Shown in pieces: positions 15,095-22,267 of a stretch of DNA of 64,000 bases. The position numbers and the translations under genes are program-made. The DNA is from Cytophagales bacterium (GTDB lineage: Bacteria > Bacteroidota > Bacteroidia > Cytophagales > Cyclobacteriaceae). The notes below the pieces were generated by a model. The model made no database searches. It was not told the origin of the DNA and worked only from the letters and a program-made list of their open reading frames with translations. Where the stretch lies: positions 79,764-143,763 of the forward strand of contig JAWPMT010000003.1 in the NCBI GenBank assembly GCA_033344775.1. Direction: 5' to 3'. Numbering within the stretch: position 1 is the first letter of the stretch; the number at the start of each line of letters is the position of its first letter.

Positions 15095-17064
15095 ATCTTT
15101 TTAAGGATTACAGGTTCCTGATGCTTTTCTGAGACGAGTTGATAAAATTGACGGATATAAGCATAATTATCCGATCCAAAATCTGTCTGATTAACAATGA
15201 ACGAAGATGAAATATTGATCATCTGACCACTTTGACGCACTGCATAGGTGAATTTTGCAGCTCCTTCAGGAAGGCTGATCACGGCCGGCTTGGGCAATTC
15301 AGCCTGGTAGCCTTCAGGGACTCTGATTGTCGTTAATAACCGGATGGTTTGACCAGTGGAAAAATCAACGGGCGCATTCCGTTCTTCTCTTTTAAATGGA
15401 TTGTCATTAATCGCGCCGAAACGAACTGGGTTGAGGTATATGGTTTGGTCATCATCTAACGCTTCCATACACCTGACGCTCCAACGAAGATCTTTTGGGT
15501 TATTTTGAATGTTAAGCTCACCGATCTCCATATCTGTAAAATATCGGTCAGTAATTTTATGCTTATAGGCTTCTTCACCTTCTGAATTTAGCATCCTTTT
15601 CTCTGGGATAAATCCATAATCAGCATATCTGGCCTTCACATCAGTGACTAATTGTCCATTTTCTACGGCAATCGAAGTATTGAAATCTCTGGTTATTTTA
15701 GCATGGCTTTTCAAATTGACCCACATGCCTTCGGGATCATTCACCAGCCAGCCTCTTCCGTTGAGGCACCGGTTAGGTAGCATCCCAAACGGCAAGTCAG
15801 AAGCTGCGTCAGCTAAAATGATCTTTTCTCCGATAATCGTAGCAATCACTACGGAATTAAAGTCATTGTAGCTGGGATAACTCGGGTGAGGGGTACCGTG
15901 GCCTCTTGTACTGATGAGTACCGGAAATGCCTGCAGGCCGGCACGTCGCAAGGCTGCGCCGAGCGTCAGATTAATGTCTGCCGTGCTGCCTTTCTTTTCT
16001 TTGAAAGCTGCCCCACCAGCTCTGGAACTGCCGATGGAAAGGACATTGTTCCAGGCGAAGTTGCCTTGAATCCAGTTGTAGATTTCCGTCGCTTTTTCTA
16101 GATCGGTGCCCTCAAGCGACTTGACCTTGTCTTTGGCAAATCCATTTCGTTTCATCGCACCTCCGAGAGAGCCAGATTCGAGTAATTGTTTATTGAAATC
16201 AGCATAGGTTCTGACCCTGGCGGTCGAGAAGCTGTATCCGGGAAAATCCCGGGATTCTAATTGGAATTCAAGCCTTGTAGGTATGTCGACTTTGTTGTTC
16301 ATGTAGGGTTCATCCAAAATCGGTGGAATATCTGTCGCTTCGATGGTAGAAGTTGTACTGAAAGACTTCAATTCTTCTGATTTGCTAGTCTGTGTTCTTG
16401 ACATGGCCTGGAAACCTCGGTGAAAGTCCTCTACTTCGTCGAAAGAGGAAGACTTGATGTCCAAAGATGTCCCCAGAATACTCTGCCGATATTCAAAGAA
16501 ATCAGGAAGCGTGTAGGTGAATTGTGAGAAAGCCACTGGAAGGTCCTCTTGCAATACCCAGGTATAGAGGTTGCCCAGGTAATGGGATCGCTGGATGTAT
16601 TTGAATTCCACTACCGATCCATCTTTGACGTTGGGCAGCGCAAAACTTACCTCTTTTCGAAAGTCGCTCAGCCGAGATTCGAAGATCTGGTTTTTCTCAA
16701 GCTTGGTTTTGACCACCTTCCCATCAACCAAATTATAAGTCATCCCTTGAATTTGACTTAATTCCTCTCTGGCGATGCCTTCGGTTGGATCATATTGGAT
16801 CAGGCTGATGTTAGCATAATCCTTGCCTTCAGTATTGAATATCTTGATGCGTTTAGTGATTTCAATTTCATAGATAAATCCCTGATTTTCATTTTTGAAC
16901 CTGAGTCGTCCAATCCTTCCTAGAACCATCGCATCTGCTTCCTCAAAAAATGCACACTCGCTCATTTTCAGTTCTTCGGCCGATACCTTGCCGAACTTGA
17001 AAGATGTTTTTTGGGCATGCGTGTAAAATGAAATCAGTAAGAACAAATAGGTGATTTTCTTCAT
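15091..17064 (-). CDS. DUF3857/transglutaminase-like secreted protein, catalytic Cys lost
   Basis: A 657-residue exported protein, first gene of a two-gene operon. Signal peptide 1-17. It has the same DUF3857 plus transglutaminase-like layout as its neighbour, but the nucleophile position reads EKKGSTADINLTLGAALRR, with Thr where the neighbour has Cys, and the His position reads YNDFNSVVIAT with Asn. Asp remains in ILADAASDLPFGMLP. It is therefore probably a non-catalytic partner or binding module. A TACATTTG promoter element lies at 17106-17113, about 40 bp upstream. The overlapping stop/start with the active-looking paralogue suggests a complex of one active and one inactive copy. Confidence 0.82.
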   Translation of the reverse strand: MKKITYLFLLISFYTHAQKTSFKFGKVSAEELKMSECAFFEEADAMVLGRIGRLRFKNENQGFIYEIEITKRIKIFNTEGKDYANISLIQYDPTEGIAREELSQIQGMTYNLVDGKVVKTKLEKNQIFESRLSDFRKEVSFALPNVKDGSVVEFKYIQRSHYLGNLYTWVLQEDLPVAFSQFTYTLPDFFEYRQSILGTSLDIKSSSFDEVEDFHRGFQAMSRTQTSKSEELKSFSTTSTIEATDIPPILDEPYMNNKVDIPTRLEFQLESRDFPGYSFSTARVRTYADFNKQLLESGSLGGAMKRNGFAKDKVKSLEGTDLEKATEIYNWIQGNFAWNNVLSIGSSRAGGAAFKEKKGSTADINLTLGAALRRAGLQAFPVLISTRGHGTPHPSYPSYNDFNSVVIATIIGEKIILADAASDLPFGMLPNRCLNGRGWLVNDPEGMWVNLKSHAKITRDFNTSIAVENGQLVTDVKARYADYGFIPEKRMLNSEGEEAYKHKITDRYFTDMEIGELNIQNNPKDLRWSVRCMEALDDDQTIYLNPVRFGAINDNPFKREERNAPVDFSTGQTIRLLTTIRVPEGYQAELPKPAVISLPEGAAKFTYAVRQSGQMINISSSFIVNQTDFGSDNYAYIRQFYQLVSEKHQEPVILKKI

Positions 17065-17105
17065 GTTTGGTTGGTTTGAGTAAAAAGTCGTTGAATTGTT
17101 CGCCT

Positions 17106-17113
17106 CAAATGTA
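17106..17113 (-). promoter_or_regulatory. Promoter -7 element for the DUF3857 operon
   Basis: Minus strand TACATTTG, exact TAnnTTTG match, 41 bp before the ATG at 17064. No clear -33 TTG is seen. Confidence 0.45.
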
Positions 17114-17231
17114 AATTAAATCCACTTAATAGACCATAATGAAGCCAAGCCGTACAAGCTTCATGTTCAGATTGGTGATATTTACTTGATTGGAATTTTT
17201 ATTTCCAAAGCATTTGAAAAGATAAGTTGTC

Positions 17232-18329
17232 ATGTTGAATCCACAGCAACGGTGGTTTTTGATCAAATTGATTCCGTATCCCATTATTTCGTTATCGGGT
17301 GGTTTTCTGTATTGGATCCTCGAGCTGGGAATCATCGGAGAAACAAAATTTTACCCAGCTACGGGCAATTTATACAATAGCTCCAGTTCTTTTGTAGCAG
17401 TCCATTCGATGACTTTTTTACTGGGACTTTCACTAGGCTTGATAGAAGAAACGCTGTTTAAAGGAAGATTTCGGAAGATTTCATTTTTGCCCAAAATCAT
17501 CCTGAAAACGGTAATCTACATGGGACTGCTGACACTCCTGATGTTCGTCTCTTCGATCATTTTGAATGCTATTAACATGAATACTTCGGTGACGGACCCT
17601 GAAGTAATCAGCACGGTCGTGAGTTTTTTAGGAAGTTTCACCTATATGAGCATAGCTATCTATGCAGGTGCCGTTATTGATCTCACTTTATTTTTCAACG
17701 AGATCATCAGTTTTCTTGGATTGGATGTGGTTGGTACCTACTTCACTGGGAAGTATTCCAAACCAGTCAAAGAGAGTCGGGTTTTCATGTTCCTTGACAT
17801 GCGAAGTTCAACGACCATCGCAGAAAAGCTGGGACATGAAAAACACTATCAGTTGATCAATGATTATTATGCGGACATGTCTCGGGCCATCATAGAGACG
17901 CAAGGGCAGGTGTACCAGTATGTGGGCGACGAGATTGTGGTTTCCTGGAAAATTGATCGAGGGCTTAATCAGTCGAATTGTCTGGCTTGTTTCTTTCAAA
18001 TCAGTGAAAAGATCCGTCAGAAATCTGAAAGATATATTTTCAGATATGGACTGATCGCCACCTTTAAGGCGGGTCTTCATGTAGGTGAGGTCACCAGAGG
18101 ACAGGTAGGGTTGATCAAACGCGAAATGCTATTCATCGGTGATGTGCTTAATACGACTGCTCGTATTCAGGGATTGTGTAATGAATTGGAATCGGATTTA
18201 CTTATATCCAAAGAATTGAAAGCACGATTGCCAGAAACATTAAATTTCAACTTTGCCTCTAAAGGGTGTTACGAATTGCGAGGCAGAGAGCAGAAAGAAG
18301 AATTGTTTGAAGTGACCGTTGACAACTAA
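17232..18329 (+). CDS. Membrane class III adenylate/guanylate cyclase
   Basis: A 365-residue enzyme that should make a cyclic nucleotide from ATP or GTP at the cytosolic face of the membrane. Four membrane helices occupy about residues 10-30, 55-75, 93-113 and 128-152. The catalytic domain starts near 180: FMFLDMRSSTTIAEKLG holds the first metal Asp (189), YQYVGDEIVVSWK the second (233), and FIGDVLNTTARIQG holds the base-contact Asp304, Asn307 and Arg311. All residues needed for activity by a homodimer are present, and Asp304 favours ATP. The ATG at 17232 is the natural start. The next gene converges and no cAMP-binding regulator is nearby. Confidence 0.87.
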   Translation: MLNPQQRWFLIKLIPYPIISLSGGFLYWILELGIIGETKFYPATGNLYNSSSSFVAVHSMTFLLGLSLGLIEETLFKGRFRKISFLPKIILKTVIYMGLLTLLMFVSSIILNAINMNTSVTDPEVISTVVSFLGSFTYMSIAIYAGAVIDLTLFFNEIISFLGLDVVGTYFTGKYSKPVKESRVFMFLDMRSSTTIAEKLGHEKHYQLINDYYADMSRAIIETQGQVYQYVGDEIVVSWKIDRGLNQSNCLACFFQISEKIRQKSERYIFRYGLIATFKAGLHVGEVTRGQVGLIKREMLFIGDVLNTTARIQGLCNELESDLLISKELKARLPETLNFNFASKGCYELRGREQKEELFEVTVDN

Positions 18330-18393
18330 ATCTAATTTGTCTTCTACCAGAGCGAGAGTACACTGAGGCCCTCGATTACAATGAAGTTTTGGA

Positions 18394-18416
18394 TACGCTT
18401 AGGCACTCGAAGCGTA
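18394..18416. repeat. Inverted repeat between converging genes
   Basis: TACGCTT (18394-18400) pairs with AAGCGTA (18410-18416). It contains the 14-mer AGGCACTCGAAGCG (18401-18414), also found with one change at 7779. There is no T-run on either side, so a terminator role is weak. Confidence 0.3.
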
Positions 18417-18418
18417 CC

Positions 18419-19309
18419 TTAATTCAAAACCAACTTATCCTTGATCTTATTCAGTCGATCTCTGGACATGACAAATTCCTTTTGTTGATGATCCATTCGG
18501 ATGACATACTTGTCATTTTCCCAAAAGGCATAGTGCTGCAAATGATTCAGGTTGATCAACGTGCTGCGATTGATCCTTACAAAATGTTCTTGGTTTAGTT
18601 TTTCCTCCAACTCTGAAATTGATGCTTTCAATCGGTAACGCTCATCTGCAGTAGTGGCCATGGTTTTCCTTTCTTCTCTTTCAACCCAGATGATTTTCTC
18701 CGTATCGAGAAACACCTCTCCAAACTCGTCTGAAGCAAACAACCTGTTTTTGGTGCTGCTGTTCTGGACGGTTTTTAAATCATTTTGTGTTTCATTCAAT
18801 TGACGGTTGTATTGCCCGATCAGATTGACATTGATCAGTGTATAACCAATGAGAAGGACCGGAGGCAGGTAGTTCAAATAAATCTCAAGACTGTAGAAAT
18901 ACTCATTGAAGTAGATCGAAGCATCAAGGTCCGGAAAGTAGTGCAGTAGGTACCGACTGGTTAGGGAGAACGGGCCAAACACAAAAAATGCTACTGCGAG
19001 CAGCGGTAAGAACTTCAATTCGTAAAGGAAGATTTCCCGAACGGAAAGCCTGATAGCATTTAGATTCAATCGCGTCGCATATATTCGGATGAGTTGCGCA
19101 ATGATGGACACGGTAATGCACTCGATCAAAAACTGGTCAATGAATACATACCACAAAAGGTGGCTCCAGGTGAATGAACCGTCGCTGATCCATTCAAGGT
19201 TTGCCGGATGCAAATAGATAATCGTCAGGTACACCAATACCATGGCAAAGGTTGTAACGAGGATCACCTTCCAGTTTTTCAGCAGATCGTACGAAAGTGT
19301 CAGCCACAT
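18419..19309 (-). CDS. LytTR family DNA-binding protein with membrane domain
   Basis: A 296-residue one-component regulator. Four membrane helices lie at about 14-34, 46-66, 85-105 and 130-160, then a short linker. The LytTR domain spans about 195-296: GEVFLDTEKIIWVEREERK, HFVRINRSTLINLNHLQHY and EFVMSRDRLNKIKDKL at its end. There is no receiver domain. The upstream gap holds five GAATT-type boxes at 21-23 bp steps and a TACCTTTG promoter element between them, so the protein very likely controls its own gene and perhaps the divergent one at 19472. It resembles the LytTR gene at 9054 in layout but the sequences are not close. Confidence 0.87.
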   Translation of the reverse strand: MWLTLSYDLLKNWKVILVTTFAMVLVYLTIIYLHPANLEWISDGSFTWSHLLWYVFIDQFLIECITVSIIAQLIRIYATRLNLNAIRLSVREIFLYELKFLPLLAVAFFVFGPFSLTSRYLLHYFPDLDASIYFNEYFYSLEIYLNYLPPVLLIGYTLINVNLIGQYNRQLNETQNDLKTVQNSSTKNRLFASDEFGEVFLDTEKIIWVEREERKTMATTADERYRLKASISELEEKLNQEHFVRINRSTLINLNHLQHYAFWENDKYVIRMDHQQKEFVMSRDRLNKIKDKLVLN

Positions 19310-19315
19310 AGGTCA

Positions 19316-19411
19316 GAATTGAGACACTGGTTATCGGATTTGAGACATTCAAAGGTAGAATTACCCTCATCAAATACCCAGAATTCGGACACGTAAACCC
19401 GGAATTCGGAC
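19316..19411. promoter_or_regulatory. Five-box direct-repeat array, likely LytTR operator
   Basis: Plus-strand boxes GAATTGAGAC (19316), GATTTGAGAC (19337), GAATTACCCT (19358), GAATTCGGAC (19381) and GAATTCGGAC (19402) follow one another at steps of 21, 21, 23 and 21 bp. The spacing equals two helical turns, the known geometry of LytTR binding sites. The third box is the most degenerate. The array lies between the LytTR gene and the divergent gene at 19472. Confidence 0.65.
19350..19357 (-). promoter_or_regulatory. Promoter -7 element for the second LytTR gene
   Basis: The minus strand reads TACCTTTG, an exact TAnnTTTG match, inside the box array. Two boxes lie upstream of it and two downstream, which fits autoregulation. 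It is 40 bp from the ATG. Confidence 0.5.
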
Positions 19412-19471
19412 TTCTTGGTTCATTATAGTGCATTGCTAATCCGTGATTTGAATCAAAAAGCAAATCGAGAA

Positions 19472-20419
19472 ATGAGAACATTTATCGCACTATTTACCTG
19501 CTGCATCTGCCAAATACTATGGGCACAATCTCCTTTGGAAGTTACTATTATCGGAACTACACACGCGTTTCAAAAGGAATATCAGGACAGACAGGATTTT
19601 CAACAAGTGAGGGATTTTATGGTGAATCTGGATCCAGACATCATATGCATCGAGGCGATCCCAGCCACCGATACCCTGAGCTTACAAGAGATATGGCCTA
19701 AAAATATGAAACGAGCTGATCGGTTGCGTGAAGCGTTGATTGAGAAAGGGCATTTGCCATATGATGCACGGGCTTATGCTTCAGCAACAGAAAGTAATCG
19801 GTTTAAAGGTGCCATTAGCTATGCTGCCTATGACTTTTGGAATGCCTACTATTACTGGTTTCAGGTCATGCAAAGTGGAGATTCACTTAATCAGTTTGCT
19901 CCATACATGAAGAATTTGAGTCGTTCGGAATACGGGTTGATAGTTTATCCTGCAGCCATGGAACTGGGAATCGATCAATTTCATCTGATTGATTACCGGG
20001 CAGGTGAAAATGCGTTTTTGGGCAGTACGCAAAAAGTCTTGAAGAAGCTCCTGTTTCGATTCAAGTGGAAACCACTGGGAACGTATCTGAAAACGCAAAA
20101 GCGCTACAAAAAAGCAGAAGAAGCGGGTCAGCTCATGGAGTTCATCAATGGACCAGCGTTTCAGGTTGCTTTTAACGACCTTATTGATATACTGCCAAGA
20201 AAGTTGCGCAAAGTAGAAGAGGCGCAATTCGTGAAAGACTATTGGTTAAAAAGAAATGAAGTCATGGCCAACCGCATCATTGATACGGCACGGAAACAAG
20301 ACGCTAGTACAGTTCTCCTTACCGTAGGCAGTGCTCACGTCATGGCGATCAAAAATGCCCTGGAAAGACGTGGGCATGTAGTTCGTACCTATGGTGAATT
20401 CATTAACAAAAACAGCTAA
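19472..20419 (+). CDS. Secreted TIKI/TraB-like (DUF5694-type) protein
   Basis: A 315-residue exported protein. The start at 19472 (MRTFIALFTCCICQILWAQ) gives a complete signal peptide; the open frame back to 19415 does not. The mature part opens with VTIIGTTHAFQKEY and has DPDIICIEAIPATDTLS, then ends STVLLTVGSAHVMAIKNALE. The paired early TTH and late GSAHV motifs with a following Glu match the TIKI superfamily that includes TraB, GumN and DUF5694 proteins, some of which are metal-dependent peptidases. Whether this one is active is unknown. The next gene, a CPBP-like membrane protein, starts 3 bp after its stop. The divergent LytTR gene and its operator array share the upstream gap. Confidence 0.75.
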   Translation: MRTFIALFTCCICQILWAQSPLEVTIIGTTHAFQKEYQDRQDFQQVRDFMVNLDPDIICIEAIPATDTLSLQEIWPKNMKRADRLREALIEKGHLPYDARAYASATESNRFKGAISYAAYDFWNAYYYWFQVMQSGDSLNQFAPYMKNLSRSEYGLIVYPAAMELGIDQFHLIDYRAGENAFLGSTQKVLKKLLFRFKWKPLGTYLKTQKRYKKAEEAGQLMEFINGPAFQVAFNDLIDILPRKLRKVEEAQFVKDYWLKRNEVMANRIIDTARKQDASTVLLTVGSAHVMAIKNALERRGHVVRTYGEFINKNS

Positions 20420-20422
20420 ATC

Positions 20423-21193
20423 ATGGAAGAGATCATGCAATCCAATGCATTTTTCATGGTACCCCTGGTATTGTGTTATGGAATCATCTGTGGGATGTGG
20501 TTCTTGCTCGATCGGGTCGGATGGTTATGGGAGATTTCTCCTATCAGGTCACCAGAGAAACCGTGGACTGAGTTTTTTCTCTCAATAATTGCAGCAATAG
20601 CCATCCTGGCCGTAGGTCAATTGTATTCGCGAGGTTGGTTGCTACCAGGTTCAGATAATGAGATCGTAGCGGGTATCAGTTGGATGTTCAACAATGTAAT
20701 CATCTTTTCACCACTTTGGTTGACGGTCATTATCCGAAAGCAATCACTTAACACGCTCCTGATTTCCGGTAAGGGATTCCTAAAAAAGGTAATTTTTGGG
20801 CTTGTTGCCAGTGCTGTAGGTATACTGATATTTGTAAGTCTACGAAATGAATTGGGGCGATTTCCTGAAATATTTGGGCATGCATTCACTTATGAAAGCC
20901 TGATCAACTTCCCTGCGGTCTTTTTTGAGAATGTAGCCCTGGCGTTTCTTTTCGTTAGATTTCGCTGGGCCGTAGGATCAAGATGGGCCATCCTTATTCC
21001 GGCATTACTTTTTGCAGTTGCACATATTCCCGGTTCCCTTGCAGAAGGAGATCCCTGGGGGCATATCCTGTATTTTGCAATATTGACCAGTAGCCTGACA
21101 GTAGTCATTCTCTATACGGCATATCGATCAAGAGACATCATTTGGTTGGGTTTTGTGCATTATTTGGTAGATGTGGCCATTAAGGCCTTTTGA
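20423..21193 (+). CDS. CPBP family membrane protein, motif 1 degenerate
   Basis: A 256-residue membrane protein with about eight helices. The C-terminal half matches CPBP (Abi/Rce1-like) intramembrane proteases: LLFAVAHIPGS gives the FxxxH motif (His201) and FVHYLVDVAIKAF gives the HxxxD motif (His246, Asp250). The first motif, normally EExxxR, reads FENVALAFLFVRF, with a single Glu169 and Arg179 displaced, so proteolytic activity is doubtful. It begins 3 bp after the TIKI-like gene and is surely cotranscribed. Members of this family process or modify membrane-attached peptides and lipoproteins; the role here is unknown. Confidence 0.8.
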   Translation: MEEIMQSNAFFMVPLVLCYGIICGMWFLLDRVGWLWEISPIRSPEKPWTEFFLSIIAAIAILAVGQLYSRGWLLPGSDNEIVAGISWMFNNVIIFSPLWLTVIIRKQSLNTLLISGKGFLKKVIFGLVASAVGILIFVSLRNELGRFPEIFGHAFTYESLINFPAVFFENVALAFLFVRFRWAVGSRWAILIPALLFAVAHIPGSLAEGDPWGHILYFAILTSSLTVVILYTAYRSRDIIWLGFVHYLVDVAIKAF

Positions 21194-21235
21194 AGCTATG
21201 ATTGCAATATTGGAAGGTAGTTTTATTAATTTTTC

Positions 21236-21730
21236 ATGGTGAACCGGAAAAGTGAGATTTATATTAAAAATGGACTGGCCCTGGGAGGTTATGACGTGGT
21301 TCAGATTTTTGAGAGTCGAGAGGTTAAACCTGGACTTCCATCCTTTCAGTACAAATATGAAGGTGCGGTTTGGACTTTTTCGAGTGAAGACAACCTGAGA
21401 CTTTTTCGGGCGAATCCATCGAAGTACAAGCCTGCATATGGAGGATATTGTGCCTATGGCATTTCTCAAGGCTACAAGGCACCAACCAGGATCCATCTAT
21501 TTGAAGTGGTCGATAATGTTTTGTATTTCAACTTCAGTCCCTATATCAAACGCTTCTGGATTCGACATCAAACATTTTTAATTGACATGGCTGATGACAA
21601 GTGGCTGAATATTCAGCATGATCCAATGATTCGGGTCAATTACTATTGGATCTACTTAAAATACCTAGTCTTTAAATCGTTAGGTATTCCTTTCTTCGGG
21701 AAAGTAGAATCCCCTCAAATCACAGGATAA
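21236..21730 (+). CDS. YHS domain protein
   Basis: A 164-residue protein with a YHS-type domain over about residues 5-75: LALGGYDVVQIFESREVKP, then FQYKYEGAVWTFSSEDN and YKPAYGGYCAYGISQGYK. The family is found in metal-handling and oxidase-linked proteins. The second half has IKRFWIRHQTFLIDMADDKW with aromatic residues and no clear membrane helix apart from a short C-terminal YYWIYLKYLVFKSLG stretch. It follows the CPBP gene by 42 bp on the same strand and may share its transcript. A metal or cofactor role is inferred only from the family. Confidence 0.78.
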   Translation: MVNRKSEIYIKNGLALGGYDVVQIFESREVKPGLPSFQYKYEGAVWTFSSEDNLRLFRANPSKYKPAYGGYCAYGISQGYKAPTRIHLFEVVDNVLYFNFSPYIKRFWIRHQTFLIDMADDKWLNIQHDPMIRVNYYWIYLKYLVFKSLGIPFFGKVESPQITG

Positions 21731-21905
21731 GCATCTCATCAATAGTAATTGATTCAATTTCATAGCTTTAATCAACTCGAGTTTTCGTTGCTAAATAACT
21801 GAATATAAGGTTGTTGGCTGAATTCAAACAAAGGAGGAGAAAGCATGCTAATAGAATTTACATGTAAATAATCCATTCGATTATTGTTAGGATATTTATT
21901 TCTTA

Positions 21906-21924
21906 TAATTTTGTATATCATACA
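21906..21924 (+). promoter_or_regulatory. Promoter -7 and overlapping palindrome before padR-type gene
   Basis: TAATTTTG (21906-21913) matches TAnnTTTG. Overlapping it, TGTAT-ATC-ATACA (21912-21924) is a perfect 13-bp palindrome. PadR proteins bind palindromes of the ATAC/GTAT kind and often repress their own genes, so this is a likely operator 12 bp before the ATG. Confidence 0.55.
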
Positions 21925-21936
21925 TTGTTGTAAGAA

Positions 21937-22263
21937 ATGAAAAACAAAGGGTTAGGGGAATTCGAAGAGCTCATACTATTGGCGGTCTGTATTCTGGAGC
22001 AAGCCTATGGGGTAGCAGTTAAGAAAGAGGTCGAAAAGCATTCGAAAAGATCGGTTTTACTCGGAGCTGTGCACATTACCTTGTATCGACTACAGGACAA
22101 AGGTTACCTGAAATCAGAGCTTGGCGGTAATACAGAGAAGCGTGGTGATAGAAGAAAGCGGCTTTTCGAAATTACTGATGCCGGCATGGAGCAATTGAAA
22201 TCTGCTCAGGAAGTGCGTCAAAGCATGTGGCAAGTCATTCCTCAACTCAAACCCCAGGGTTAA
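21937..22263 (+). CDS. PadR family transcriptional regulator
   Basis: A 108-residue winged-helix repressor. GLGEFEELILLAVCILEQAYG forms the first helices, VLLGAVHITLYRLQDKGYLKSE the recognition region, and RRKRLFEITDAGMEQLKSAQ the wing and last helix, all as in short PadR proteins. It starts an operon with the large permease whose ATG lies 4 bp after its stop. This pairing is common in Bacteroidota and Acidobacteriota, where the permease carries a prefix domain. A palindrome overlapping the promoter suggests self-repression. The effector is unknown; related regulators respond to phenolics, drugs or envelope stress. Confidence 0.9.
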   Translation: MKNKGLGEFEELILLAVCILEQAYGVAVKKEVEKHSKRSVLLGAVHITLYRLQDKGYLKSELGGNTEKRGDRRKRLFEITDAGMEQLKSAQEVRQSMWQVIPQLKPQG

Positions 22264-22267
22264 TCCC

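Noticed and set aside
18394-18416. Terminator after the cyclase gene
   Set aside because: The stem is only 7 bp with no T-run on either strand, so it is recorded as an inverted repeat.
19316-19411. Possible CRISPR-like array
   Set aside because: Units are 10-bp boxes with 11-13 bp between, degenerate, and in a promoter region; far too short for CRISPR repeats and spacers.
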